34,080 bases of DNA from Lachnospiraceae bacterium UBA4381 (GCA_002391105.1 DGRT01000055.1:1-34080); one strand, 5' to 3'. Shown: positions 6,847 to 16,723, counted from the stretch's first letter. Notes: generated by a model from the sequence alone, not told the origin. Program-made: numbers and translations.

Positions 6847-9800
6847 ATGGAAGAGAGAATGAAAGACTTGAGAAGCCAGGGGTTATATGATGCATCCTTT
6901 GAACATGATAACTGTGGTATCGGTGCTATCATTCAGATAGATGGAAAGCCGGGTCATCAGCTTGTTGCTGATGCTCTTAGTATAGTAGAGAATCTGGAGC
7001 ATAGAGCCGGTAAGGATGCTGAGGGTAAAACAGGAGATGGTGTCGGAATTCTTACTCAGATTCCTCATAAATTCTTTGCAAAGGTAATGAAGAAACAGGG
7101 CATAGAATTGCCTGATTACAGAGGCGGGGATAAGAAGAGTGGTAAGCATCTAAGAAACTACGGAGTAGGTATGTTCTTCTTCCCTGAAAATGATCTTGAG
7201 AGAAGACAGGCAAAGTCCATGTTTGAGATTATTGTAAAAAAAGCCGGCATGAATATTCTTGGGTGGAGAAGTGTAAATATTCATCCGGAGGTTTTGGGAA
7301 CAAAGGCAAGAGAATGTATGCCGGTTATTGAACAGGTATTTATCGAAAGACCTGAAGAATTAAAAGAAGGCTTCAGATCCTTAGATACGTTGGATAAAAA
7401 GGAAAATGATCCGGATCTTGCTTTCGACAGAAAGCTTTATATCATAAGACGTGAATTTGAACAGTGTAATGTTAATACTTATGTTCCGTCACTTTCCTGC
7501 AGAACTATAGTTTACAAGGGTATGTTTCTGGTGGGACAGCTCAGAACCTTCTTTGGAGACCTTACTGATAAAGATTATGAGTCAGCCATTGCAATGGTAC
7601 ATTCCAGATTCTCTACAAATACGAATCCGAGCTGGAACAGAGCTCATCCAAACCGTCTGATGGTTCATAACGGCGAGATCAATACGATAAAAGGAAATGC
7701 AGATAAGATGCTTGCACGTGAAGAAACCATGCACTCAGATCTTTTTAGTGAAGAGGATATGACAAAGGTTCTTCCGGTTATTTCTTCAAGTGGTTCTGAT
7801 TCTGCAATGCTGGATAATACACTGGAATTTCTGGTGATGAGTGGTATGGATCTGCCGCTTGCAGCAATGATCGCTATTCCTGAACCCTGGGCTCATAATG
7901 AAACACTTTCCCAGGAGGAAAGAGATTTTTATCAATACTACGCAACCATGATGGAGCCGTGGGATGGCCCTGCCTCAATACTGTTCTCTGATGGAGATGT
8001 TATGGGAGCGATACTTGATAGAAATGGACTGAGACCATCACGTTATTATGTAATGGATGACGGCAGGCTTATCCTGTCATCAGAGGTTGGAGTTCTTCCT
8101 CTGGAGGAAAGTCATATTATCAGGAAGGAACGCCTTCACCCCGGAAAAATGCTTCTGATAGATACCAGAGTGAACAGGATATTTACTGATGAAGAGATAA
8201 AAGAAAAATATGCTCATAAGCAGCCCTTTGGTGAATGGCTGGATATGAGTCTTATGGAGCTTAAGAATATAAAGATTCCAAATGAGAAGATTCCGGCTAT
8301 AACAGGGGATGACAGAAAGAAGCTGCAGAAAGCATTTGGCTATACCTACGAAAACTATCGGGAGGGAATCCTGAATATGGCGCTGAATGCTACTGAGCAG
8401 ATAGGCTCTATGGGAGTTGATACCCCGATAGCGGCACTTTCCGGAGAGTATCAGCCGCTGTTCTACTATTTTAAGCAGTTGTTCGCCCAGGTTACCAATC
8501 CTCCGATTGATGCAGAGAGAGAGAAGATAGTAACCTCCAGAACAGTATATGTTGGTAAAAACGGTAATCTTTTGGAAGAAAAGGCGGAAAACTGTCATGT
8601 GCTCAAGATACATAATCCTATCCTGACAGATCTGGATATGCTGAAGATAAAGCATCTTGATAAGGATGGCATCAAGGCTGAGAAGGTATCACTTCTGTAT
8701 TACAAGAGTACCCCGATGAAAAGAGTTCTGGATCATCTGTTTGTAGAAGTGGATAAGGCGTATCGTGATGGAGCAAGTGTCCTTATTCTTTCTGATAGAG
8801 GTGTTGATGAGAATCATGTGGCAATCCCATCACTGCTAGCTGTTTCAGCAGTACATAAACATCTTGTAGAGACAAAAAAATGTACCGCCATGTCACTTAT
8901 TCTTGAGTCAGGGGAACCGCGGGAGGTACACCATTTTGCAACCCTTCTCGGATATGGTGCATCTGCAGTCAATCCTTATCTTGCACATAGTACTATTCAG
9001 GAGCTTATAGATGATGGGCTTCTTGATAAGGATTACTATGCGGCAGTTGATGACTATGATAATGCCATTTTAAATGGAATAGTTAAGATATCATCAAAGA
9101 TGGGCATATCAACTGTTCAGTCATATCAGGGCAGTAAGATATTTGAAGCAATAGGAGTTTCAGAGGAAGTGATAAATGAATACTTCCCCGGTACGGTCAG
9201 CAGAGTTGGAGGTATTACTCTGGAGGATATTGCCAGAAATGTTGATATGCAGCATAGCAAAGCATTTGATCCACTGGGACTTCCGGTAAATCTTGAGCTT
9301 ACTGCAACCGGAAGACACAGACTTCGTTCCCGGGGCGAAAATCACAGATATAATCCCAAAACTATTCATATGCTTCAGCTATCAACCAGAGAAGGAAGCT
9401 ATGAGAAATTCAAGGAATATACCTCAATGGTTGATAGAGAGGATACAGGCTATCTTAGAAGTCTTATGGAGTTCAGCTACCCGGAGCAGGGCATCCCTAT
9501 CGAAGAGGTTGAGAGCGAGACTGAGATAGTACAGAGATTTAAAACAGGTGCTATGTCATATGGTTCGATTTCGGAGGAGGCTCATCAGACTCTTGCTATA
9601 GCAATGAATCATCTGCATGGAAAGTCTAATAGTGGTGAAGGCGGAGAAAGCGATGAGAGGATTGTCTCTGCAGGAACCAGAGATGACAGAAGCTCAGCTA
9701 TCAAGCAGGTGGCAAGCGGAAGATTTGGAGTGACCAGCAAATATCTGGTAAGTGCCAGGGAGATACAGATCAAGATGGCTCAGGGAGCCAAGCCGGGAGA

Positions 9801-11610
9801 GGGAGGTCATCTTCCGGGCAAAAAGGTGTACCCCTGGATTGCAAAGACCAGACATTCAACACCGGGAGTGAGCCTGATATCTCCACCGCCTCATCATGAT
9901 ATATATTCCATCGAGGATCTGGCGCAGCTTATATATGACCTGAAAAATGCAAATAAAAATGCACGTATATCTGTAAAGCTGGTTTCAGAGGCCGGTGTTG
10001 GAACAGTTGCGGCCGGTGTTGCGAAGGCTGGTGCTGAGGTAATCCTCGTTTCAGGATATGACGGAGGAACAGGTGCGGCACCGCTTAGCTCAATCCATAA
10101 TGCTGGTCTTCCGTGGGAAATGGGACTTGCAGAAACTCATCAGACACTTGTTGCAAATGGCCTCAGGAATCAGGTGGTAATAGAAACTGATGGAAAGCTG
10201 ATGAGCGGAAGAGATGTAGCGATTGCTGCTATCCTTGGCGCAGAGGAATTCGGCTTTGCGACAGCACCACTGGTAACTATGGGCTGTGTAATGATGAGAG
10301 TCTGTCAGAATGATACCTGCCCTATGGGTGTAGCTACCCAGAATCCGGAGCTTAGAAAGAGGTTTAGCGGAAAGCCGGAATATGTAGAGAATTTTATGCT
10401 TTTTATCGCAAGAGAGCTTCGTGAATATATGGCAAGGCTCGGTGTCAGAAGACTGGATGAGCTGGTTGGAAGAACTGATCTGCTTAAGGTTAAGGACAGG
10501 GTGACAGAGGATGTCAAGGCTTCTGATAGTATGAACTCAAAGGTTCTTCTTGATCTCAGCCATATCCTTGTAGATATGTCAGAGATTGATCATGCAGAGC
10601 AGGTATTTAATCCTGAATTAAAATATGACTTCAGGCTGGAAGAAACCAAAGATGAAGCAGTACTGCTGGCATCGAAGGAGATAAAAGAATTGCTAAGGTC
10701 TTCGGGTAAAAAGCCGGATGCCGGAGGATTTAAGAGTAATACTGAAGATAAGACTCGAAATAATACCGGAGTTAAGACTGGAAATAATACCGGAGTTAAG
10801 ACTGAAGATAAGGGTGGAATAAGTCTGGATATTAGTCTGACTAATACGGACAGAGCCTTTGGAACGCTTCTTGGTGCAGAGATAACCAGAAGTTATTCTG
10901 AGGGACTGGATGAGGACAGTATTGTAATAAACTGCACAGGAGCAGGAGGACAGAGCTACGGTGCATTTATCCCTAAAGGACTTACACTTAAGCTGACCGG
11001 TGACAGTAATGATTACTTTGGCAAAGGTCTTTCGGGTGGAAAACTTATAGTTCATGCCCCGGAGGATGCAAAGTATGATCCCGAAGCCAATATTATCATA
11101 GGAAATGTGGCACTGTACGGCGCAACCTCAGGCGAGGCATATATAGCAGGTATGGCAGGAGAAAGATTTTGTATCAGGAATTCCGGTGCTACTGCGGTAG
11201 TTGAAGGAGTTGGAGAGCATGGCTGCGAATACATGACCGGAGGTAAGGCGGTAATACTGGGACCGACCGGAAAGAACTTTGCTGCAGGTATGAGCGGAGG
11301 CGTGGCTTATGTACTGGATGAGCATAATACCCTTTACAGAAATCTCAATAAACAACTGGTGAATATGGAGCTTCTTGAATATAAAAATGATATAGAAGAG
11401 CTGCGCAGAATTATAGAAAAGCATGTAGAATACACAGGCTCTAAGAAGGGAAAGAGAATCCTTGATAATTTCAGCGAGTATGTGAAGCATTTCAAGAAGA
11501 TAATTCCTGCTGACTATAAGGAGATGCTCAGACTTACTGCAGAAGGCGAAGAGAGAGGCATGGATCACGAGCAGGCTGAGGTTGAAGCATTTACAAGACT
11601 TGTTGGTTGA
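6847..11610 (+). CDS. gltB: Glutamate synthase large subunit (GltB)
   Basis: The 1587-residue product transfers the glutamine amide to 2-oxoglutarate, giving two glutamates, with electrons from GltD. Domains in order: class II glutamine amidotransferase (about 23-430; Cys23 of HDNCGIG becomes the N-terminal nucleophile after propeptide removal), central domain, FMN synthase domain (about 790-1190) with SGEGGE and the 3Fe-4S cysteines C1147, C1153 and C1158, and a C-terminal GXGXG beta-helix (from about 1360). ATG 6847 was chosen for GGGAGG at 6837-6842; an upstream in-frame GTG at 6814 lies inside the palindrome and would precede the SD. A low-complexity Asn/Thr/Lys-rich linker (about 1296-1322), partly a 24-bp duplication, separates the FMN and GXGXG domains. 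gltD follows after 115 nt. Confidence 0.96.
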   Translation: MEERMKDLRSQGLYDASFEHDNCGIGAIIQIDGKPGHQLVADALSIVENLEHRAGKDAEGKTGDGVGILTQIPHKFFAKVMKKQGIELPDYRGGDKKSGKHLRNYGVGMFFFPENDLERRQAKSMFEIIVKKAGMNILGWRSVNIHPEVLGTKARECMPVIEQVFIERPEELKEGFRSLDTLDKKENDPDLAFDRKLYIIRREFEQCNVNTYVPSLSCRTIVYKGMFLVGQLRTFFGDLTDKDYESAIAMVHSRFSTNTNPSWNRAHPNRLMVHNGEINTIKGNADKMLAREETMHSDLFSEEDMTKVLPVISSSGSDSAMLDNTLEFLVMSGMDLPLAAMIAIPEPWAHNETLSQEERDFYQYYATMMEPWDGPASILFSDGDVMGAILDRNGLRPSRYYVMDDGRLILSSEVGVLPLEESHIIRKERLHPGKMLLIDTRVNRIFTDEEIKEKYAHKQPFGEWLDMSLMELKNIKIPNEKIPAITGDDRKKLQKAFGYTYENYREGILNMALNATEQIGSMGVDTPIAALSGEYQPLFYYFKQLFAQVTNPPIDAEREKIVTSRTVYVGKNGNLLEEKAENCHVLKIHNPILTDLDMLKIKHLDKDGIKAEKVSLLYYKSTPMKRVLDHLFVEVDKAYRDGASVLILSDRGVDENHVAIPSLLAVSAVHKHLVETKKCTAMSLILESGEPREVHHFATLLGYGASAVNPYLAHSTIQELIDDGLLDKDYYAAVDDYDNAILNGIVKISSKMGISTVQSYQGSKIFEAIGVSEEVINEYFPGTVSRVGGITLEDIARNVDMQHSKAFDPLGLPVNLELTATGRHRLRSRGENHRYNPKTIHMLQLSTREGSYEKFKEYTSMVDREDTGYLRSLMEFSYPEQGIPIEEVESETEIVQRFKTGAMSYGSISEEAHQTLAIAMNHLHGKSNSGEGGESDERIVSAGTRDDRSSAIKQVASGRFGVTSKYLVSAREIQIKMAQGAKPGEGGHLPGKKVYPWIAKTRHSTPGVSLISPPPHHDIYSIEDLAQLIYDLKNANKNARISVKLVSEAGVGTVAAGVAKAGAEVILVSGYDGGTGAAPLSSIHNAGLPWEMGLAETHQTLVANGLRNQVVIETDGKLMSGRDVAIAAILGAEEFGFATAPLVTMGCVMMRVCQNDTCPMGVATQNPELRKRFSGKPEYVENFMLFIARELREYMARLGVRRLDELVGRTDLLKVKDRVTEDVKASDSMNSKVLLDLSHILVDMSEIDHAEQVFNPELKYDFRLEETKDEAVLLASKEIKELLRSSGKKPDAGGFKSNTEDKTRNNTGVKTGNNTGVKTEDKGGISLDISLTNTDRAFGTLLGAEITRSYSEGLDEDSIVINCTGAGGQSYGAFIPKGLTLKLTGDSNDYFGKGLSGGKLIVHAPEDAKYDPEANIIIGNVALYGATSGEAYIAGMAGERFCIRNSGATAVVEGVGEHGCEYMTGGKAVILGPTGKNFAAGMSGGVAYVLDEHNTLYRNLNKQLVNMELLEYKNDIEELRRIIEKHVEYTGSKKGKRILDNFSEYVKHFKKIIPADYKEMLRLTAEGEERGMDHEQAEVEAFTRLVG
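10752..10799 (+). repeat. In-frame 24-bp tandem duplication within gltB
   Basis: Units 10752-10775 and 10776-10799 differ at one base; related partial units flank them (10734-10751 and 10800-10811). In frame they encode TRNNTGVK and TGNNTGVK, inside a disordered-looking linker between the FMN and GXGXG domains. The words TTAAGA and TAATACTGAA recur in the low-complexity insert of hflX. Confidence 0.85.
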
Positions 11611-11725
11611 TCAGGATGAAGGGTTACTGTCTTAAGACAAATAGAGAAAAGGTAGTGGTATTACTCAGCATGAGTTACAGGCTTGTTATTTGGCGGTGAT
11701 TATGATTAGTAGAAAGGAATAGCGT

Positions 11726-13294
11726 ATGGGTAAGCCGACAGGTTTTTTAGAGTATTCAAGATTAGATGGACCGGTGATTTCAGAAGAGGATAGAGTTAAC
11801 AGCTTTAATGAATTTCACAGACTTCTGACTATAGAGGAGCAGCGTAAGCAGGCAGCCAGATGCATGGACTGTGGTGTTCCATTTTGCCAGGCGGGAGTCA
11901 TGATATCAGGAATGGCATCAGGCTGTCCCCTGCATAATCTGGTTCCGGAAACAAATGATCTTCTGTTTAGAGGCGATGTGGAGCAGGCATACAGGAGACT
12001 TGCTACAACTCACAGTTTTCCTGAGTTTACATCCAGAGTATGTCCTGCACTGTGCGAGGCTGCCTGTACCTGTGGACTGCACGGTGATTCGGTTTCGACG
12101 AAGGAAAATGAGAAAACTATTATTGAATACGCCTTTGAACATGGACTTGTGAAGGAAGAGAGCCCTAAGATAAGAACCGGTAAGAGGGTGGCAGTTGTAG
12201 GGAGCGGTCCATCGGGACTTGCAGCAGCCCATCTTCTGAACTTAAGAGGGCATCAGGTAACTGTTTATGAAAGACGTGACAGGGTGGGTGGACTTCTTAG
12301 ATATGGTATTCCTAACATGAAGCTTGATAAGTCTGTTATAGACCGAAGGGTCAGGATGATGGAAGAGGCAGGGATAGTATTTGAGACAAATGTAGATGTC
12401 TGCGGAGGCGATAAGTATCCTGCAGAACTCTCCGGTAAGATTTCAGACAAAGCCTCATATAATGATTCCGGAAAAACATCTGATATAAGACATATTTCCG
12501 CTGAGGTACTAATTAAGGAATATGATGCCGTTGTTCTTGCGTGTGGTGCATCAAATCCGAGAGACATAAAAGCACCCGGAAGAGATGCGAAAGGGATATA
12601 CTTCGCAGTTGATTATCTTACACAGGTAACCAAGAGACTGCTGGATACTGATATGAAGAAGCCTCCTTATGAACTGGCAAAGGATAAGGATGTTATTGTG
12701 ATTGGAGGCGGCGATACCGGAAATGACTGTGTAGGTACCAGCATTCGTCTGGGTGCACGTTCAGTTACGCAGCTTGAAATGATGCCCAAGGCTCCCGATG
12801 AAAGGCTGATTACTAATCCATGGCCTGAATGGCCCAGGGTATGTAAGACGGATTACGGACAGGAAGAGGCTATACAAAAATTCGGTCATGATCCCAGGAT
12901 ATATCAGACAACAGTAAAGGAATTCGTCAAGGATTCCAATGGAAATCTTCAGTCAGTAATAATCATTTCCCTTGAAGCAAAAAAGGACAAGAAGACGGGC
13001 AGACTGAATATGGTTCCGGTGGAAGGAAGTGAAAAGAAGCTTCCGGCTCAGCTTGTGTTAATAGCTGCAGGCTTTCTTGGAAGTGAAGAATATGTAACCA
13101 AAGGCTTTGGAGTAGAGGTGAATGTCAGAACAAATGTATCCACAGCACCGGGTAAATATAAAACAAGCATTGACAGGGTATATACAGTTGGTGATATGCA
13201 TAGAGGTCAGTCACTTGTAGTGTGGGCGATAGCTGAGGGAAGGGAGGCTGCTCAGGAGATAGACAGGGATCTGATGGGATATACCAATCTGTGA
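11726..13294 (+). CDS. gltD: Glutamate synthase small subunit (GltD)
   Basis: The 522-residue FAD/Fe-S subunit passes electrons from NAD(P)H to GltB. The N-terminal region has two cysteine clusters for 4Fe-4S centres (CMDCGVPFC then GCPL, near residues 46-72; CPALCEAACTCG, near 107). GSGPSGLAAA (near 157) is the FAD-binding loop, GGGDTGNDC (near 326) the pyridine-nucleotide loop, and TVGDMHRGQSLVVWAI the C-terminal FAD contact. AAAGGA (11713-11718) is 7 nt before the ATG. A Ser/Asp/Lys-rich insert (about residues 235-262) interrupts the reductase region and looks like a lineage-specific loop. The 115 nt before the gene contain the 12-bp palindrome TGTCTTAAGACA at 11628-11639 and no terminator, so co-transcription with gltB is expected. 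Confidence 0.95.
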   Translation: MGKPTGFLEYSRLDGPVISEEDRVNSFNEFHRLLTIEEQRKQAARCMDCGVPFCQAGVMISGMASGCPLHNLVPETNDLLFRGDVEQAYRRLATTHSFPEFTSRVCPALCEAACTCGLHGDSVSTKENEKTIIEYAFEHGLVKEESPKIRTGKRVAVVGSGPSGLAAAHLLNLRGHQVTVYERRDRVGGLLRYGIPNMKLDKSVIDRRVRMMEEAGIVFETNVDVCGGDKYPAELSGKISDKASYNDSGKTSDIRHISAEVLIKEYDAVVLACGASNPRDIKAPGRDAKGIYFAVDYLTQVTKRLLDTDMKKPPYELAKDKDVIVIGGGDTGNDCVGTSIRLGARSVTQLEMMPKAPDERLITNPWPEWPRVCKTDYGQEEAIQKFGHDPRIYQTTVKEFVKDSNGNLQSVIIISLEAKKDKKTGRLNMVPVEGSEKKLPAQLVLIAAGFLGSEEYVTKGFGVEVNVRTNVSTAPGKYKTSIDRVYTVGDMHRGQSLVVWAIAEGREAAQEIDRDLMGYTNL

Positions 13295-13329
13295 TGCAGC
13301 TAATCGGAATAAATGGAAAAGCGGGCGAA

Positions 13330-13375
13330 GCGATATATAAATATCAATCAAAGCGATATATAAATATCAATCAAA
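13330..13375 (+). repeat. 23-bp perfect tandem duplication upstream of pyrG
   Basis: Two identical AT-rich 23-bp units (13330-13352 and 13353-13375), each beginning GCGATATATAAATATC, lie just after gltD. They are followed at once by the purine-rich leader of pyrG. No terminator or clear promoter is seen here. Confidence 0.9.
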
Positions 13376-13500
13376 GGGATGGATTCACAGAACAAAAGCA
13401 GCAGAAGGGGAGAAGAAAGGGAATAGAAATAGAATGGAAATCGAATAGAAAAGAATGGAAAAAGAGTGGAAAAAGAGTGGAATAAATAGAATGGAAAGGA
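13376..13500 (+). other. Purine-rich leader before pyrG
   Basis: About 125 nt of almost only A and G on the plus strand, with degenerate repeats of GAATGGAAA and a tandem AAAAAGAGTGG pair near 13460-13480. It ends in AAAGGA (13495-13500), the likely SD, 8 nt before the pyrG start. It cannot form stable internal hairpins, so the mRNA should be open here. Role unknown: ribosome standby, protein binding or simple repeat drift are possible. Confidence 0.6.
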
Positions 13501-13507
13501 ATAAAAA

Positions 13508-15151
13508 ATGATAAAGTATATATTTGTAACCGGAGGAGTAGTATCCGGACTCGGCAAGGGTATAACAGCGGCTTCATTGGGAAGACTATTAAAAGCCAGA
13601 GGTCTGAAGGTTGCAGCCCAGAAGCTGGATCCCTATATAAATGTGGATCCCGGTACGATGAGTCCGTATCAGCATGGAGAGGTATATGTAACTGAGGACG
13701 GTGCTGAAACAGATCTTGATCTGGGACACTATGAAAGATTTATAGATGAAAATCTGAATAAATATTCGAACCTTACTTCCGGAAAAGTATATTGGAATGT
13801 GCTGAATAAGGAACGTCGTGGAGAATACCTGGGTTCAACAGTTCAGGTTATTCCGCATATTACGAATGAGATAAAGGAATTTGTATATAGAGTAGGAAAT
13901 GAAACAGATGCAGATGTAGTTATAACAGAGATAGGCGGAACTATAGGTGATATAGAGTCCCAGCCTTTTCTGGAGGCTGTCAGGCAGATTTCCCTTGAGG
14001 TGGGAAAGAAGAACAGCCTTTTTATTCATGTGACATTGGTTCCGTATTTACATGGGTCTAATGAACATAAGTCCAAGCCGACTCAGCATTCAGTTAAAGA
14101 GCTGCAGGGCATGGGTATCAATCCGAATGTCATAGTACTCAGATGTGACGAACCCCTCGAAGAGTCTATCTTTCAGAAGATATCCATGTTTTGTAATGTA
14201 AAGGAGGACTGTGTTATAGAAAACCGCACACTTCCTAATCTTTACGAGGCTCCGCTGATGCTGGAGAAGGCTGGACTTTCTGATGTGGTATGCCGTGAGC
14301 TGGAGATCGAAGCCCCGAAGGCGGACATGACAGAATGGCATGATATGGTCTGCAGCATCACCAGCAGAAACAGAGAGGTAAAGATAGGACTGGTAGGAAA
14401 ATATGTACAGCTCCATGATGCATATCTTTCTATCGTAGAAGCACTTAATCATTCGGGCTTTAAGCTCAATACTCATGTGACGATAGAGTGGATAGATTCT
14501 GAGGAGATTACACCGGATAATTATAAGGATAAGCTGAGTCGGGTAAGTGCCATACTGGTACCGGGCGGTTTCGGAGAACGTGGTATAGAGGGCATGATTC
14601 TTGCTGCCAGATATGCCAGAGAAAATGAGATACCATACTTTGGAATATGCCTTGGTATGCAGATAGCTGTTATAGAGTATGCCAGAAATGTAGCAGGAAT
14701 AGCTGATGCCAACTCAGGAGAATTCAATGAGCTGTGCACTAATAAGGTTATAGATTTTATGCCCGGACAGTCAGACAGTATAGATAAGGGAGGAACACTT
14801 CGTCTGGGCAGCTATCCTTGTCATATTATCGGTGGTACACTTCTGGAAGAAATATATAAAGACAAAGAAAATGTGGATCATATGCCGGATTCATCTGATC
14901 TGCTTATAAGAGAACGACATAGACACAGATATGAATTTAATAATAAATACCGTGAACTGTTAACAGAAAAAGGACTTGTTATATCAGGTCTTTCTCCTGA
15001 CGGAGAACTTGTTGAGACAGTAGAGCTTAGCGGACATCCATTTTACCTTGGAGTACAGTTCCATCCTGAATTCAAATCCCGTCCCAACAGACCTCATCCT
15101 ATATTTCTAAAGTTTGTTGAGAAAGCGCTGGGTACACCTCGAGAAAACTAA
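13508..15151 (+). CDS. pyrG: CTP synthase
   Basis: The 547-residue enzyme converts UTP to CTP with ATP and the glutamine amide. The N-terminal synthase domain begins with GGVVSGLGKGITAASLGRLL (P-loop, near residue 9), followed by QKLDPYINVDPGTM and EDGAETDLDLGHYERF. The C-terminal class I amidotransferase domain (from about 290) has PGGFGERG, the nucleophile Cys in YFGICLGMQ, and the His-Glu pair in VQFHPEFKSRP. Length and motifs are normal. The leader is unusual (tandem 23-mer and purine-rich tract). No initial pyrimidine-run signal of the B. subtilis pyrG type was found, but the promoter itself is not clear, so transcription may continue from gltBD. Confidence 0.96.
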   Translation: MIKYIFVTGGVVSGLGKGITAASLGRLLKARGLKVAAQKLDPYINVDPGTMSPYQHGEVYVTEDGAETDLDLGHYERFIDENLNKYSNLTSGKVYWNVLNKERRGEYLGSTVQVIPHITNEIKEFVYRVGNETDADVVITEIGGTIGDIESQPFLEAVRQISLEVGKKNSLFIHVTLVPYLHGSNEHKSKPTQHSVKELQGMGINPNVIVLRCDEPLEESIFQKISMFCNVKEDCVIENRTLPNLYEAPLMLEKAGLSDVVCRELEIEAPKADMTEWHDMVCSITSRNREVKIGLVGKYVQLHDAYLSIVEALNHSGFKLNTHVTIEWIDSEEITPDNYKDKLSRVSAILVPGGFGERGIEGMILAARYARENEIPYFGICLGMQIAVIEYARNVAGIADANSGEFNELCTNKVIDFMPGQSDSIDKGGTLRLGSYPCHIIGGTLLEEIYKDKENVDHMPDSSDLLIRERHRHRYEFNNKYRELLTEKGLVISGLSPDGELVETVELSGHPFYLGVQFHPEFKSRPNRPHPIFLKFVEKALGTPREN

Positions 15152-15268
15152 AATCTGTTTCAAATGACTAAGCCAGGCTATGGGTAACACGGCTTCATAT
15201 CCTGCCGGGGAGAAGGAACTGCATATAGAAATCAGGTCAGACAAATAATCTGTTAAGTGAGGAAGAAA

Positions 15269-16723
15269 ATGACTGGTGATATATTAGTGAATAATCAGAG
15301 TGATAAAATACATGAAGAATGTGGTGTCTGTGGTATATATTCAGATACGCCTTATGATATTGCGACAGATATCTACTATGGGCTGTACGCACTTCAGCAT
15401 AGAGGGCAGGAAAGCTGCGGGATAGTTGTAAATGATGATGGTCTGTTCTTTTCACATAAGGATCTTGGCCAGGTCAGTACAGTGTTTGATTCTGAGGAGC
15501 TTGGAAAGCTTCCTGATGGATGTATGGCAGTGGGACATGTAAGATATGGAACCACAGGTGGTAATAACAGAGTCAACACACAGCCTATCGAGGTTAATCA
15601 TCAGAAGGGCAAGATGGCTCTGGCTCACAATGGAAATATCAGCAATGCCTATGATCTGAGAAATGAACTGGAGCTTGGTGGAGCCATATTTCATACGACC
15701 TCTGACACAGAGATCATAGCATATATAATTACAAGAGAGAGACTTAAGACAGCATCTATCGAACAGGCGGTTCTTGGTTCCATGAAGTATCTGGAAGGAG
15801 CTTATTCTATAGTGCTCATGTCCGCCTCCAAGATGATAGCTGCACGGGATCCTCATGGCTACAGACCACTTTGCTATGGAATAATAGAGGGAAAAACTGT
15901 AAAATATGTAATTGCATCAGAAAGCTGTGCGCTGGAGTCCGTTGGCGCAACATTTGTAAGAGACCTGAGACCGGGTGAAGTTATGGTTTTTTCTTCAGAG
16001 GGAGTTAAAAGCTTTACTGACTACTGCGATACCGAAAAAGGTCAGATATGTATATTTGAATATATATATTTCTCCAGACCGGATTCTGTAATAGATGGAG
16101 TGTCAGTTCACGAGGCAAGACTCAGGGCTGGTGAGATACTGGCTAAGGAGCATCCGGTTGAGGCTGATATTGTGGTTGGAGTTCCTGATTCGGGACTTGA
16201 TGCTGCGCTTGGTTATTCCCGATACTCCGGTATTCCTTATGGAATAGGATTTATAAAAAATAAATATATCGGAAGAACCTTCATATCTCCGACTCAGAAT
16301 GAGAGAAACAGCCAGGTCAGGATAAAACTAAATCCCATCAGTTCTGCAGTGAAGGATAAGAGGGTAATACTTGTAGATGACTCGATAGTTAGAGGAACTA
16401 CCAGTGGAAGAATAGTTAAACTTCTGAGAGATGCGGGAGCAAAAGAGGTACATATGAGAATTTCTTCACCACCTTTTTTGAATCCGTGTTATTATGGTAC
16501 AGATATAGATACCAGGGATAAACTTATAGCATGTCACAACTCAGTGGAAGAGATAGCCCGTATTATAGGTGCAGATTCTCTGGGGTATCTCCCCGTGGAT
16601 TCGCTCTCTTCCTTGGTGGGACATGGTTTTTACTGTGATGCCTGCTTTACGGGAAAATATGCTACCAGGATTCCTGAGGTTGTAAGTAAAAACAGATTTG
16701 AAAAGAGGCTGTCGGAAAGATGA
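15269..16723 (+). CDS. purF: Amidophosphoribosyltransferase (PurF)
   Basis: The 484-residue enzyme catalyses the first step of purine synthesis, PRPP plus glutamine to phosphoribosylamine. Cys18 of HEECGVCGI becomes the N-terminal nucleophile after propeptide cleavage; ALQHRGQESCGI follows. VILVDDSIVRGTTSGRIV (near residue 370) is the PRPP loop. Cysteines in QICIFEY, LNPCYYG and YCDAC match the ligand pattern of the 4Fe-4S cluster in B. subtilis-type PurF. ATG 15269 was chosen because GAGGA (15259-15263) is 5 nt upstream. The 117 nt after pyrG hold only a weak AAGCC/GGCTT hairpin. The stop codon overlaps the carA start as ATGA. No other pur gene is present, which is unusual. Confidence 0.95.
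   Translation: MTGDILVNNQSDKIHEECGVCGIYSDTPYDIATDIYYGLYALQHRGQESCGIVVNDDGLFFSHKDLGQVSTVFDSEELGKLPDGCMAVGHVRYGTTGGNNRVNTQPIEVNHQKGKMALAHNGNISNAYDLRNELELGGAIFHTTSDTEIIAYIITRERLKTASIEQAVLGSMKYLEGAYSIVLMSASKMIAARDPHGYRPLCYGIIEGKTVKYVIASESCALESVGATFVRDLRPGEVMVFSSEGVKSFTDYCDTEKGQICIFEYIYFSRPDSVIDGVSVHEARLRAGEILAKEHPVEADIVVGVPDSGLDAALGYSRYSGIPYGIGFIKNKYIGRTFISPTQNERNSQVRIKLNPISSAVKDKRVILVDDSIVRGTTSGRIVKLLRDAGAKEVHMRISSPPFLNPCYYGTDIDTRDKLIACHNSVEEIARIIGADSLGYLPVDSLSSLVGHGFYCDACFTGKYATRIPEVVSKNRFEKRLSER

Noticed and set aside
8080..8655. Minus-strand 191-codon frame within gltB
   Set aside because: Lies wholly inside a conserved GltB region; composition is Leu/Ile/Tyr/Cys-rich as expected for an antisense shadow; no SD.
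10693..11055. Minus-strand 120-codon frame with Ser/Ile-rich repeats
   Set aside because: The repeats are the complement of the gltB 24-bp duplication; the plus strand frame is the conserved one.
11628..11639. Palindrome TGTCTTAAGACA between gltB and gltD as an operator
   Set aside because: A single 12-bp palindrome without a nearby promoter; too common by chance in this AT-rich context to call.
13291..13485. Plus-strand 64-codon frame overlapping the gltD stop
   Set aside because: It is made of the 23-bp duplication and the purine-rich tract (Lys/Arg/Glu/Gly-rich product); no sign of a domain.
15152..15268. Riboswitch or attenuator before purF
   Set aside because: Only a weak 5-bp AAGCC/GGCTT stem is visible; no purine riboswitch core (paired helices with two kissing loops) and no T run.
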